Notes: generated by a model from the letters alone, not told the origin. DNA of 64,000 bases from an uncultured Alphaproteobacteria bacterium (GCA_958267355.1 OY279575.1:291726-355725), one strand, 5' to 3'. Positions 1-8,611 are shown, counted from the first letter of the stretch. Numbers and translations: made by a program.

Positions 1-420
1 GTGCGTGCGGTTGATAAGCCGAATAGTGGTATTTTGATTGATACGCTGTATATCCATTTAAGCCGCATTGATCTGGACGAAATCCTGCCCATCCCACAGG
101 AGTGGTTGCACACCTTGCAGATTGCTGATTGTCTGCCTACGACCATTGACTCCCATGCGGGAATGATTCAACTGGCTCGTGATGCGCGACTTTATACGGG
201 TGAGGGCTGTATAGACTTCGCGGGAATTATTGAACGCTGTCCGCCGATGCACTACGCAATTGAGCTACCAAACCAGAGTCGCATTGCTGAGCTGGGCTAT
301 GAAGAACATGCGCGGCGTTGTTTAATCCACGCCAAGCGCACTTTCGGAGCCATTCGCTCCAAACGCCCTGCCAAACGCGATGAACGCGGTGAGAGTAGCC
401 TACAAGCCCCTGCCGCCTAA
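1..420 (+). CDS. TIM-barrel sugar phosphate isomerase/epimerase-like protein, C-terminal part
   Basis: The reading frame is open from base 1 to a TAA at 418-420, so the gene starts outside the window and only about 139 C-terminal residues are seen. The order of a TLYIHLSR-type segment, then LQIADC, then ARLYTGEGCIDF followed by a final helix resembles the last strands of the xylose-isomerase-like TIM barrel found in sugar phosphate isomerases and hydroxypyruvate isomerases. The tail after about residue 120 is basic and disordered-looking. It is co-directional with the aldehyde dehydrogenase and TPP enzyme downstream, separated by a repeat-filled gap, so it may belong to the same catabolic locus. 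The substrate cannot be inferred from this fragment. Confidence 0.6.
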   Translation: MRAVDKPNSGILIDTLYIHLSRIDLDEILPIPQEWLHTLQIADCLPTTIDSHAGMIQLARDARLYTGEGCIDFAGIIERCPPMHYAIELPNQSRIAELGYEEHARRCLIHAKRTFGAIRSKRPAKRDERGESSLQAPAA

Positions 421-440
421 ACTTCCATAGAGACCCCATA

Positions 441-745
441 AGCCCCGCCCATAGCCCCTACAGCCCACAGACAAGCCCACAAGCCTACAAACCCACCACA
501 CGAGCTTAGAAGCCCCGCCCATAGCCCCTACACCCCACAGACAAGCCCACAAGCCTATACACCCACCACACAAGCCTAGAAGCCCCTAGCCCCTAGCCCC
601 ATAGCCCTTACACTCCACAGACAAGCCCACAAGCCTATACACCCACCACACGAGCCTAGAAGCCCCTAGCCCCTAGCCCCATAGCCTTTACAGCCCACAG
701 ACAAGCCCACAAGCCTACAAACCCACCACACAAGCCTAGAAGCCC
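441..745. repeat. Tandem repeat, about four 70-80 bp units
   Basis: The gap between the isomerase-like gene and the aldehyde dehydrogenase gene is almost wholly a tandem array. The marker ACAAGCCCAC starts at 471, 541, 621 and 701, giving periods of 70, 80 and 80 bp; the longer units carry an extra 10-bp CCCTAG-type insertion. One strand is strongly C/A-rich. The array runs to about 20 bases from the start codon of the dehydrogenase, so it lies in the probable leader of that gene. No ORF with coding character is present. Confidence 0.9.
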
Positions 746-766
746 ACAGGAAACAGCGAGCCCACA

Positions 767-2197
767 ATGGCAGAAGAAGCAAAACCACTCCGCGCACTAC
801 GAGACGATGAGCGACAGCTCGCCGATACCCTGCTGACCCAAGCCCAAACGGCAATGGCACAGATTGAAAACTGGAGCCAGCAAGACCTAGACAGACTCGC
901 CCAAGCCATCGGCTGGTATGCGGGTAACGAAAGCACTTTCACCAAGCTTGCACAACAAGGTGTAGACGAAAGCGGTATCGGTGACCGTGCAGGCAGACCT
1001 GGCAAGCGGTTTAAGATTCATATGGTTTTGCGCGATGCACTGCGACAGAAATCTACGGGGATTGTAGAAACAGACGAAGCCAAAGGATTAGTAAAATACG
1101 CCAAGCCCGCAGGTGTAATTGCTTCGTTGATTCCTATGACCAATCCTGCGCTGACTCCGCCTGTTACGGGGATTTATTCTGCTAAGGCGCGCAATGCGAT
1201 TATCTTTTGTCCGCATCCGCGCACGGCGCAGACGACTCGTGCAATGGTGGAAGTCATGCGCTCTGCTTGTCGGGCAGTTGGTGCACCCGAAGATTTGTTT
1301 CAGTGTGTGGTGAAGCCTTCTATTCCTCTGACTAAGTACCTAATGGCGCAGGCTGACCTAACCCTTGCCACGGGAGGCAAGCCCATGGTGCAGGCGGCTT
1401 ATTCATCGGGCAAGCCTGCTTATGGGGTAGGGGCGGGTAATTCTTCTATTGTGATAGACGAAACGGCTGATATAGAAATTGCTGCTGCCAATACCCGTAT
1501 GTCAAAAACTTCGGATTTTGGCTCGGGCTGTTCTGCTGATGGGAATATTATTATTCAGCGTTCCATTTACGACAAGATGGTAGCGGCTCTGGTGCGCGAA
1601 GGTGGATATCTATGCAACGATGCAGAAAAAGCTCTATTAGAAAAAGCCATGTGGGATGAAAATGGCAATCGTACTTTTCCGACGATTGCTTGTCGTCCAC
1701 AACAGACTGCGGAAGTGGCGGGCTTTACCATTCCTGAAGACTGCAAGTTTTTGATGGTAGAAAACCAAGGACAAATCGGCAAAGCGCATAAGTTTTCTAA
1801 AGAAAAGCTCACCACGCTAATGGCGCTGTATCACTTTGACACCTTTGACGATGCGCTTGCTATGGTGCGGGCGATTTATGAAACAGGAGGCAAAGGGCAT
1901 TCCTGTGGTATCTATAGCCACGATGATGAGCGTATAGATGCGCTTGCTCGTGTGGCTCCTGTGAGTCGTATGATGGTGCGTCAGCCGCAATCTAAAGCCA
2001 ATGGTGGGGCTTGGACAAATGGTATGCCTATGACAAGCTCTCTGGGCTGTGGCATTTGGGGTGGGAATATTACCAACGAAAATGTCACCCTGAAGCATAT
2101 GATGAACTACACTTGGGTGAGTCGTCCGATAGCGGAAGACCGCCCGTCAGAGCAGGAGCTATTCGGCGAATTCTACGGCAAGGAGATAACACAATGA
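767..2197 (+). CDS. CoA-acylating aldehyde dehydrogenase, sulfoacetaldehyde dehydrogenase (SauS)-like
   Basis: This 476-residue protein has the length and layout of the single-domain CoA-acylating aldehyde dehydrogenases, which interconvert an aldehyde and its acyl-CoA with NAD(P). A Rossmann-type cofactor half comes first (AGVIASLIPMTNPALTP near residue 120), followed by the probable catalytic cysteine in GSGCSADGN at about residue 250, and a GGKGHSCGIYS segment. The cysteine context resembles sulfoacetaldehyde dehydrogenase (acylating) rather than AdhE or EutE, but the substrate is inferred. The start is the ATG after AGGAAACAG, with a longish spacer. Its stop overlaps the next start as ATGA, implying co-translation with the TPP enzyme. 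Propionaldehyde- or succinate-semialdehyde-type activity remains possible. Confidence 0.75.
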   Translation: MAEEAKPLRALRDDERQLADTLLTQAQTAMAQIENWSQQDLDRLAQAIGWYAGNESTFTKLAQQGVDESGIGDRAGRPGKRFKIHMVLRDALRQKSTGIVETDEAKGLVKYAKPAGVIASLIPMTNPALTPPVTGIYSAKARNAIIFCPHPRTAQTTRAMVEVMRSACRAVGAPEDLFQCVVKPSIPLTKYLMAQADLTLATGGKPMVQAAYSSGKPAYGVGAGNSSIVIDETADIEIAAANTRMSKTSDFGSGCSADGNIIIQRSIYDKMVAALVREGGYLCNDAEKALLEKAMWDENGNRTFPTIACRPQQTAEVAGFTIPEDCKFLMVENQGQIGKAHKFSKEKLTTLMALYHFDTFDDALAMVRAIYETGGKGHSCGIYSHDDERIDALARVAPVSRMMVRQPQSKANGGAWTNGMPMTSSLGCGIWGGNITNENVTLKHMMNYTWVSRPIAEDRPSEQELFGEFYGKEITQ

Positions 2198-4017
2198 CCC
2201 AATCGTTTGACCCTGTTACAGGCAGAAGCACGAGCGGAGAAAGCAAAACTGTTGCAGAACATGTGATTGACTTTCTGGTGCGGCGTGAAGTCAAGCATGT
2301 CTTCGGCTTATGCGGACATACCAACATTGCGGTCTTGGCGGCGATGGCGGAGAGTCCGATTGAATTTGTTACTGTCCGTCACGAGCAGGTGGCGGCGCAT
2401 GCTGCAGATGCCTATGCGCGGGTTCAGGGCAAGGCTTCTGTGGTGCTGTGTCACTTATCGCCTGGGATTACAAACGCCACGACAGGAGTCGCCAACGCGG
2501 CGTTGGACTGCATTCCGATGGTGGTGATTGCGGGAGATATTCCGTCTCACTACTACGGCAAGCACCCGCACCAAGAAGTGAATCTGCACGCCGATGCTGC
2601 TCAGTGGGAAATTTACCGTCCGTTCGTCAAGCGGGCTTGGCGTGTGGATCGTCCTGACTTGATGGCGGAGATTTTAGAAAAAGCTTTTCACCTTGCTGAA
2701 AGTGGTCAGCCTGGTCCTGTGCTGGTGAATGTTCCTATGGATGTATTCAGTGCGACAATTCCGTCTGACACCTTTGATCGTGTGGCACAGAACAGTCGGG
2801 CTTTACACAAGCCTTCTATGGATGACGAAACTGCGCGGGTGATTGTTGAAGCTTTAGCTACGGCGCAAGCCCCTGTGGCGTATATTGGTGGTGGTATCTT
2901 GCTTGCCAAAGCCAGTGAGGAATTACGCGCTTTTGTGGAGCATATGGGCTTGCCTGTTGCTCATTCCTTGATGGGTAAGGGAGCTTTGCGTGATGATCAT
3001 CCGTTGGTGATGGGTATGACGGGCTTTTGGGGTACAACACTGGTGAATCAATCGTGCTTGGACGCTGATACGGTTTTTGCCATTGGCACACGCTTTAAGG
3101 AAGCGGATTGTTCTAGTTGGTATCCGAACTACACCTTTAACATTGGCGAGAAGAACAGCAAGACCCGAGTCATTCACATTGACATTGAGCCGCAAGAAAT
3201 CGGCCGCAACTACCCGACTGAAATCGGAGTCGTGGCGGATGCAAAGGCGGCTTTGCGGGTACTGAACCGCGTGGCACGGGAGTTATATCCTGAAGGTTTC
3301 AAGCGTGACCAGAAGCGAGCTGAAATCGCTACTTTTCGCGAAGCCTTTAAGGAGTCCAATCAAGAAATGGCGACGAGTGCGGCATTTCCGATGATGCCTG
3401 AGCGTATTCTTGCTGATACGCGTAAGGCTTTGCCTGAAGATGCGATTATCACCACGGATGTGGGCTGGAATAAAAACGGAGTCGGTCAGCAGTTTGATAT
3501 TTTGACTCCGGGTTCAATTTTAACTCCGGGTGGATTTGCGACGATGGGCTTTGGTCCGTCGGGAGCGATTGGGGCGAAGTTGGCGGTTCCTGACAGGGTG
3601 GTGATTTCTTTGGTTGGCGATGGTGGTTTCGGACAAAACCCGTCTATGCTGGCGACAGCGGTGGAGTTGAACTTGGGTATTGTGTGGCTGGTGATGAACA
3701 ACAATGCGTTTGGTACGATTGCTGGGTTACAGAAGGCGCATTTTGGTTTGACCTATGGCACGACTTTTTCGGGTAGTCCTGATGCGCCGACCAATGGCCC
3801 GGGGTATGCTGAAATCGCCCAAGCCTACGGAGCCAAAGGCGTGCGGATCACGGCGGCGGATGAGTTATTACCTGCTTTGAAGGCGGCGATTGCCAGCAAC
3901 GAGCCTACGGTTTTGGATGTGCCGATGATTAACAACCCGACTCCGACGACGGGGCACTGGAACATTTTAGATATTTACGCTCCTGACAAAGAAACGGCGG
4001 GGCATGTAGCGACTTGA
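2194..4017 (+). CDS. Thiamine diphosphate-dependent enzyme, acetolactate synthase/2-oxoacid decarboxylase superfamily
   Basis: The 607-residue product has the three-domain plan of ThDP enzymes. The N-terminal pyrimidine domain carries the activating glutamate in RHEQVAAHAADAYAR (about residue 70), a central domain follows, and the C-terminal pyrophosphate domain has the GDG...NN metal-ThDP motif (GDGGFGQNP, then VMNNNAFGTIAG). The start ATG overlaps the previous stop and is preceded by AAGGAGAT at a good distance. The retained glutamate argues against glyoxylate carboligase, and the sequence does not look like Xsc. Pairing with an acylating aldehyde dehydrogenase suggests that it makes or uses the aldehyde handled there, for example by decarboxylating a 2-oxoacid. 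The exact reaction is unknown. Confidence 0.7.
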   Translation: MTQSFDPVTGRSTSGESKTVAEHVIDFLVRREVKHVFGLCGHTNIAVLAAMAESPIEFVTVRHEQVAAHAADAYARVQGKASVVLCHLSPGITNATTGVANAALDCIPMVVIAGDIPSHYYGKHPHQEVNLHADAAQWEIYRPFVKRAWRVDRPDLMAEILEKAFHLAESGQPGPVLVNVPMDVFSATIPSDTFDRVAQNSRALHKPSMDDETARVIVEALATAQAPVAYIGGGILLAKASEELRAFVEHMGLPVAHSLMGKGALRDDHPLVMGMTGFWGTTLVNQSCLDADTVFAIGTRFKEADCSSWYPNYTFNIGEKNSKTRVIHIDIEPQEIGRNYPTEIGVVADAKAALRVLNRVARELYPEGFKRDQKRAEIATFREAFKESNQEMATSAAFPMMPERILADTRKALPEDAIITTDVGWNKNGVGQQFDILTPGSILTPGGFATMGFGPSGAIGAKLAVPDRVVISLVGDGGFGQNPSMLATAVELNLGIVWLVMNNNAFGTIAGLQKAHFGLTYGTTFSGSPDAPTNGPGYAEIAQAYGAKGVRITAADELLPALKAAIASNEPTVLDVPMINNPTPTTGHWNILDIYAPDKETAGHVAT

Positions 4018-4041
4018 TGGGCTTGTTATTCTGGGTGCGGG

Positions 4042-5256
4042 CTATTCCAAGGGGATACGCTTTGTCGGAATATCCACCAACTTGCCGCGTGGAATGAGTC
4101 GGTCTTCATCGTACATTGGAAAGGCACAGAGTTCAGCGTGGCGTGTGCTACCGTCTGTGGTTTCTACGGTGACTTTTGTGTTGGGCCCGTGTGCTGCGTC
4201 ATCCATACGGACAATTCCCACGCCACAGCCTTGATAGGGTGAATAGCCTGAAGAGCAGACTCGCCCGACAATTTTGTCATCAACAGAAATTGTGCGTCCG
4301 AGTTGGGCGATACCGTTTGTGACTCGTATCCCCCAGGTGCGGCAGGATTTGTCGGCTTTTTCTAGAGCGGCACGCCCGATAAAATCGCGCTCATCGTCAA
4401 GCTCAACGAAATGCCCGAGTCCTGCTTCAAAGGGAGTCGTCGTTGCGTCAAAATCGGAGCCAGCATTCAAGATACCTGCTTCACAGCGGCGGGCACGAAA
4501 GACGGGAATTCCTGTAAGCAAGATTCCGAATTTTTCGCCGAGTTGCATGATCTTGTCGCCGATTTTGGCGTTATTGGCTTCGGGAAGCATATAGACTTCC
4601 CAGCCTAGTTCGTTACTGAAGCCTGAGCGGCTGATCCAGCAGGGCTCGCCAGCGATGGAAGCCTGTACGCAATCAAAATAGCGAAATGGTTCGGGCATAC
4701 CGCCGTCAAGTACTTCGGCGAGCAACTCCAGCGAATGCGGCCCTTGAATCTGACTGACCCAGACATTGGGGTCATAGACTTTAACATCGTAGTTAACGGC
4801 GTGGGCGAGGTACCAGGTGAGCAACTCACCGTCGGCTTGTACCATCCAGAAGCGGTCTTCGGCGAGTCGCATTAGCACTCCGTCATTGATCATCCCGCCA
4901 TCGTGGAGGCAAGCAAACTGGTAGGCACACCTTCCAACCTTCACCTTACCGACATCACGCGGAAAGATATAACGCAAAAACTCTGCGGCTTGTGCGCCGT
5001 GAAATTCTATGGGCAGCTCACCTGTGTTGCGGAAGATAACTTTGGTGCGCAGGGCCCAGTACTGCTCATCGGCGTTGGCGTGGTTTAGATGGTCTGGAGT
5101 CATCCGCCCGTTATAGAGTGCATACTCTGGGTCGTAGGGCAGTTCCATATAGCTGAGCGGATGCGGAGCCATTGTGCGCAGAAATTCGCTTGGTCGTTTT
5201 CCTTCACTTGGCATTGCCTTAGCGACGAAGCGTATATTGGAAAGATTTAAAGTCAT
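4042..5256 (-). CDS. GcvT-family (DmdA-like) folate-dependent aminomethyl/methyltransferase
   Basis: This 404-residue protein has the glycine cleavage T-protein fold: an N-terminal folate-binding domain with the FPRDVGKVKVGRCAYQF and MINDGVLMRLAEDRFWM segments, an IQGPHSLELL segment, then ISRSGFSNELGWEVYM and a C-terminal barrel. The length and the SRSGFSNELGWE block resemble the DmdA branch (dimethylsulfoniopropionate demethylase) and related uncharacterised demethylases more than housekeeping GcvT, because no gcvH or gcvP is adjacent. It converges on the TPP gene with only 24 bases between the stops. AAAGGCG precedes the ATG. It probably moves a methyl or C1 group to tetrahydrofolate; the donor is unknown. 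Confidence 0.7.
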   Translation of the reverse strand: MTLNLSNIRFVAKAMPSEGKRPSEFLRTMAPHPLSYMELPYDPEYALYNGRMTPDHLNHANADEQYWALRTKVIFRNTGELPIEFHGAQAAEFLRYIFPRDVGKVKVGRCAYQFACLHDGGMINDGVLMRLAEDRFWMVQADGELLTWYLAHAVNYDVKVYDPNVWVSQIQGPHSLELLAEVLDGGMPEPFRYFDCVQASIAGEPCWISRSGFSNELGWEVYMLPEANNAKIGDKIMQLGEKFGILLTGIPVFRARRCEAGILNAGSDFDATTTPFEAGLGHFVELDDERDFIGRAALEKADKSCRTWGIRVTNGIAQLGRTISVDDKIVGRVCSSGYSPYQGCGVGIVRMDDAAHGPNTKVTVETTDGSTRHAELCAFPMYDEDRLIPRGKLVDIPTKRIPLE

Positions 5257-5315
5257 AAGTGCGCCTTTTTGATATGCGTTTGATATGCGTTGTGGGTATT
5301 GCGTCCCTAGCAGTA

Positions 5316-5344
5316 TTCCAATTGTGAGTCTGTGTCAATATAAT
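5316..5344 (+). promoter_or_regulatory. Candidate sigma70-type promoter for the AT-rich orphan gene
   Basis: A consensus -10 box TATAAT lies at 5339-5344 with a weak -35 TTCCAA at 5316-5321 and a 17-bp spacer. It is about 45 bases upstream of the start codon at 5391. The same 134-bp gap must also hold the divergent promoter of the GcvT-like gene. Confidence 0.45.
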
Positions 5345-5390
5345 AACCCCCAACAGGCTAACTTCCGTTTCCAGTAAGGTGAGTTTTGAG

Positions 5391-6128
5391 ATGAGTAAAA
5401 AGAAGCAAAACAGCACCGAGCAAGGGCACGAAGTTGCGCTTGATGCTTACGATATATTCTTTGCCAAATTTAAAATCACCAAAGCCGAATTCTTTAAATT
5501 TGGTTTAGACAATACAATTTATGCTCCAAAGGGCAGGGCTGAAAAGTACTGGAAAGAATTAAAGCAGCGAATTAAGAACAATGAAGCAGTTCATATACGA
5601 AAATATGGAATGAAACCGCATGGCAATAAACTATTTATAGAATTTTACAAAAACGTTTTTGGCAATGAAAATGTGCAAATAGATATTCCAGGTAATATTG
5701 AGCCAGGAAGAATTTTCCCTGACATGACAGGTTATTCTAGAGTTGAAAACTCGCGACACAAACTAATTAAGAATTATCAAATTTCTCACATATTCGGTAA
5801 AACCAAAAATGTTTATGCCTTTACTGCTCCGTGGAATATGGCTTATACGCCTAAAGTAATTGACCCTTTTACAGGCAATGAAACCTATGGGGATTGGGCT
5901 AAAGAATATAGAGTAAAGTTTCAAAAAAATACCTACTCTCGTTTTAAATCACTTATTGAAGACTACAATGAAATAATTACGAACCCGACTCTACGGAAAC
6001 GCATAGAGATGCACCTTGAAAAGATTTATGATAGAAGCCGTAGTCCGAAGGTAGATATACAAGAACAAAGAAGTGTAGATAAGTGGATTAAAGCAGTGAG
6101 AGAGGAATTAACTCCCATATCTGTATAA
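5391..6128 (+). CDS. Hypothetical protein of AT-rich composition, possible HNH-like nuclease
   Basis: This is a 245-residue, lysine- and asparagine-rich protein that I do not recognise securely. The ATG at 5391 has AAGGTGAG 7 bases upstream and is preferred over a GTG at 5379. The central part reads NYQISHIFGKTKN and then APWNMAYTPKVIDPFTGNE, a His ... Trp-Asn ... Pro-Phe-Thr-Gly layout reminiscent of HNH-type restriction nucleases, although a clear third catalytic residue is not visible. Its codons are far more A/T-rich than those of every neighbouring gene, and no methyltransferase is adjacent. A 41-bp direct repeat overlaps its stop and recurs downstream. This suggests a recently acquired orphan; nuclease function is only inferred. 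Confidence 0.5.
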   Translation: MSKKKQNSTEQGHEVALDAYDIFFAKFKITKAEFFKFGLDNTIYAPKGRAEKYWKELKQRIKNNEAVHIRKYGMKPHGNKLFIEFYKNVFGNENVQIDIPGNIEPGRIFPDMTGYSRVENSRHKLIKNYQISHIFGKTKNVYAFTAPWNMAYTPKVIDPFTGNETYGDWAKEYRVKFQKNTYSRFKSLIEDYNEIITNPTLRKRIEMHLEKIYDRSRSPKVDIQEQRSVDKWIKAVREELTPISV

Positions 6129-6392
6129 AGCAATTCCTTTAATCGTTTGAGGACAATTTAAAGCTGCTAATAATAAGAAATAATAGGAAGGGGAGGGGAA
6201 TGCACCCTAAAAAGAATAAAGCAATTCCTTTAATCGTTTGAGGACAATTTAAAGCTACCAACAGGAAGGCCTGTGAGTTCTTCTACACCTAATGGTAAAG
6301 TTTACAATCAGCGGCTTGCCCCACAGGAGACCAATCTTGATGGGGCTTACCCACCGCGTAGCGGCGGCGTTAGTCACCGCGTAGCGGCGGCG
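6125..6392. repeat. 41-bp perfect direct repeat (two copies) and an 18-bp doublet
   Basis: The same 41 bases occur at 6125-6165 and 6216-6256; the first copy contains the stop codon of the orphan gene. Each copy has CTTTAA and TTAAAG arms around the core TCGTTTGAGGACAAT, so it can form a short hairpin. The core CGTTTGAGGA (6144-6153, 6235-6244) is the same one found in the large repeat island near 45 kb. Further on, CACCGCGTAGCGGCGGCG occurs at 6352-6369 and 6375-6392. The rest of the 327-bp gap up to the photolyase gene shows no other feature. Confidence 0.85.
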
Positions 6393-6455
6393 AGCCTGTG
6401 TCGGCAGGCGTAAAAATGAGCGTAATAGGAAGGCATATCAGGTAATCTTAGAGAT

Positions 6456-7880
6456 ATGCCACAAAGCACAGCAATTCACTGGTTTCGCCAAGACCTACGC
6501 TTGGCGGACAATCCTGCTTTGCGAGCGGCAAGCCAACGCGGAGCTGTACTCCCTGCCTACATCCTAGACGACAGCAACGCGGGCACGCAGGCGATGGGAG
6601 CAGCGAGTCGTTGGTGGTTATATAACTCTTTGCGTTCTTTGAACGAGTCGCTTGGAGGCAAGCTACTACTCTACGCGGGCGAGCCACAGGACATACTGCT
6701 CCGCCTAGCCAAACGCCACCGAGCCAGCGCGATAACTTGGAATCGTTGTTACGAGCCGTGGCGGACAAAGCGTGACGCACAGATCAAACGGCACTTAAAG
6801 CAAAGTGGCTTGGTGGTTGAGACTTGCAACGGCTCGTTACTCTGGGAGCCATGGCAAGTCGCCAAAGCAGATGGCACAGCGTATAAAGTTTTCACGCCGT
6901 TTTACCGTAAGGGCTGTTTGAACGCTGAGTTGCCACGCAAGCCGCTTTCTAAGCCTCGTGCTCCGAGCTGGCTAGAAGACGAGCGGGCACAGCCGCTGGA
7001 AGCCTTAAACCTACTGCCATCGGCTTTGTGGCACGAGTCGCTTGCCTCTCACTGGCAGGCGGGAGAAGCTGCAGCCCACCGCCGCCTGAAGTCTTTCTTG
7101 AAGACAGGCTTACGGCACTACAAAGGCGGCAGGGACTTCCCCGCCAAGCTTTACACTTCGCGTCTATCGCCGTACCTCCACTTCGGAGAGCTTTCTCCGC
7201 ATCAGGTGTGGCATTCGGTTTGTGCGGCGACAGCGGCGACAGCGGCGACAGACCAACACACTGACACCTTCTTGAGCCAACTGGGCTGGCGCGAGTTTTC
7301 GTACAGCTTGCTGTATTACAACCCAGATTTACCGCACAAGAACCTGCAGGAGAAATTTGACAAGTTTCCGTGGCGAGAAGACGAAGCGGCGTTATTGGCG
7401 TGGCAGAAGGGACAAACAGGCGTGCCATTGATAGACGCGGGCATGCGCGAGCTGTGGCAGACGGGATTTATGCACAATCGTTTACGTATGCTGGTGGGCT
7501 CATTTTTGGTGAAGAACTTGCTACTGGATTGGCGGTGTGGCGAGCGTTGGTTTTGGGACACCTTAGTAGATGCTGACTTAGCGAACAACGCTGCGGGCTG
7601 GCAGTGGGTTGCGGGTAGCGGAGCAGACGCGGCTCCGTATTTCCGCATTTTCAACCCCGTGACTCAGGGTCAAAGATTTGATCCGCAAGGAGCCTATATT
7701 CGCCACTATGTTCCAGAGCTAGCGTCTTTACCCCTGCCTTACCTTTACGCTCCGTGGCAGGCACCAGCTAAAGTCCTAGAGCAAGCTGACATAGTTCTTG
7801 GCACCACCTACCCCCACCCCATCACCGACCTAAAAACCTCCCGCCAAACCGCCCTAGAAGCCTACAAATCCCTAGCTTAG
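6456..7880 (+). CDS. phrB: Deoxyribodipyrimidine photolyase (class I CPD photolyase family)
   Basis: The 474-residue product is a light-driven DNA repair flavoprotein that splits UV-induced pyrimidine dimers. The N-terminal antenna domain begins with IHWFRQDLRLADNPAL. The C-terminal FAD domain has LSPYLHFGELSPHQVW, GMRELWQTGFMHNRLRM, WRCGERWFWDTLVDAD and the closing FNPVTQGQRFDPQGAYIR segment typical of class I enzymes. Length is normal for the family. A small Ala-Thr repeat near residue 260 is encoded by a GGCGACAGC-type trinucleotide-multiple repeat. It stands alone between the AT-rich orphan and a hairpin array, and an intrinsic terminator lies about 100 bases downstream. The ribosome-binding site is weak. 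A cryptochrome-like role cannot be excluded. Confidence 0.93.
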   Translation: MPQSTAIHWFRQDLRLADNPALRAASQRGAVLPAYILDDSNAGTQAMGAASRWWLYNSLRSLNESLGGKLLLYAGEPQDILLRLAKRHRASAITWNRCYEPWRTKRDAQIKRHLKQSGLVVETCNGSLLWEPWQVAKADGTAYKVFTPFYRKGCLNAELPRKPLSKPRAPSWLEDERAQPLEALNLLPSALWHESLASHWQAGEAAAHRRLKSFLKTGLRHYKGGRDFPAKLYTSRLSPYLHFGELSPHQVWHSVCAATAATAATDQHTDTFLSQLGWREFSYSLLYYNPDLPHKNLQEKFDKFPWREDEAALLAWQKGQTGVPLIDAGMRELWQTGFMHNRLRMLVGSFLVKNLLLDWRCGERWFWDTLVDADLANNAAGWQWVAGSGADAAPYFRIFNPVTQGQRFDPQGAYIRHYVPELASLPLPYLYAPWQAPAKVLEQADIVLGTTYPHPITDLKTSRQTALEAYKSLA

Positions 7881-7978
7881 CTTTATCTCGCCCGTCTTCT
7901 AACTACCCTGATTTCCAAGCCGCAGAAAAAGGGTCAGGGTTAGGATTTACTTCAACATTTAATCCGCCTGCTTTTTAC

Positions 7979-7999
7979 GCGCCCTTGCGGGCGCTTTTT
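7979..7999 (+). terminator. Intrinsic terminator after the photolyase gene
   Basis: GCGCCC-TTGC-GGGCGC forms a perfect 6-bp GC stem with a 4-base loop, directly followed by TTTTT. It lies 98 bases after the phrB stop and also marks the left edge of the hairpin cluster. Confidence 0.75.
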
Positions 8000-8520
8000 G
8001 CTCGGCTTTACCCCCCTCGCTTCGCTCGGGGTGCGCCAAGCCCGCGGGCTATTTGCCGCATCTCGCCGTGGCTAAAGCCGCCACTTCGTGGTGCGCGTAC
8101 CGCGAAAACTTCGTTTTCGCGGTACCTTCGGACGACCTGCGGCGTGGCTAAAGCCGCCACTTCGTGGTGGGCAGTCCTATTAAAGTTAATCTCCCGCAGT
8201 TTGCGCTCTTTTTTTCGTGGCTAACGCCGCCACTTCGTGGTGCCGCCTGTGGGGCGGCACTTTTGCACATCCCGCAAGACGGGCTGTGCGTATCGCGCAA
8301 ACCCCGCCGTGCGGCGAAGCTTGCCGAGCCGCACCAACGCCCCCGCAAGGGGGCAAAAAAGTGGCAAGCCCTGCAGGGCAAGCCGCTACTTCTCCCGTCT
8401 TCGTCTCAAAAGTGGGCGGTGGCTCAATTAGCCCTCCACTAAAACTATGGGGCGTAACAGCTGGTGGGGGCACAAGGCTTGGCATTGACGCACCGCCGCA
8501 AGGCGGACGCACCGCAAGGT
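8000..8520. repeat. Dense cluster of GC-rich short hairpins, including three copies of a 27-bp unit
   Basis: The gap between phrB and tRNA-Ser is a chain of short inverted repeats, most with TTCG or GCAA-like loops. Three near-identical copies of CGTGGCTAAAGCCGCCACTT plus CGTGGTG lie at 8067-8093, 8143-8169 and 8216-8242. Between them, 8097-8125 is a perfect 12-bp palindrome arm pair (GTACCGCGAAAA / TTTTCGCGGTAC) around CTTCG. Other hairpins include CCCGCAAGACGGG, CCCCCGCAAGGGGG and GCACCGCAAGGTGC. ORFs crossing it change frame on all strands and look like shadows. It resembles a REP/BIME-like island. Confidence 0.75.
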
Positions 8521-8523
8521 GCG

Positions 8524-8611
8524 CGGTGAGGGTGGGATTCGAACCCACGGTACCCAAATAAGGCACAACGGTTTTCGAGACCGTCCCATTCAACCACTCT
8601 GGCACCCCACC
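8524..8611 (-). tRNA. tRNA-Ser, anticodon CGA
   Basis: On the minus strand the 88-nt gene begins GGTGGGGTGCCAGAGTGG and has a 7-bp acceptor stem closed against CCTCACC. The anticodon stem ACGGT/ACCGT encloses the loop CTCGAAA, giving anticodon CGA for UCG codons. A long variable arm and the T-arm GGTTCGAATCC are present. The discriminator is G and the 3' CCA is not encoded. It is transcribed leftward into the hairpin cluster, which probably ends transcription. Confidence 0.95.

Noticed and set aside
2085..2327. Minus-strand ORFs within the aldehyde dehydrogenase and TPP genes
   Set aside because: They are shadows of well-supported genes with clear motifs on the plus strand.
8186..8605. 139-codon minus-strand ORF across the hairpin cluster and tRNA-Ser
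   Set aside because: Its start is a read-through of the tRNA-Ser gene and the rest is hairpin sequence with no protein-like pattern.
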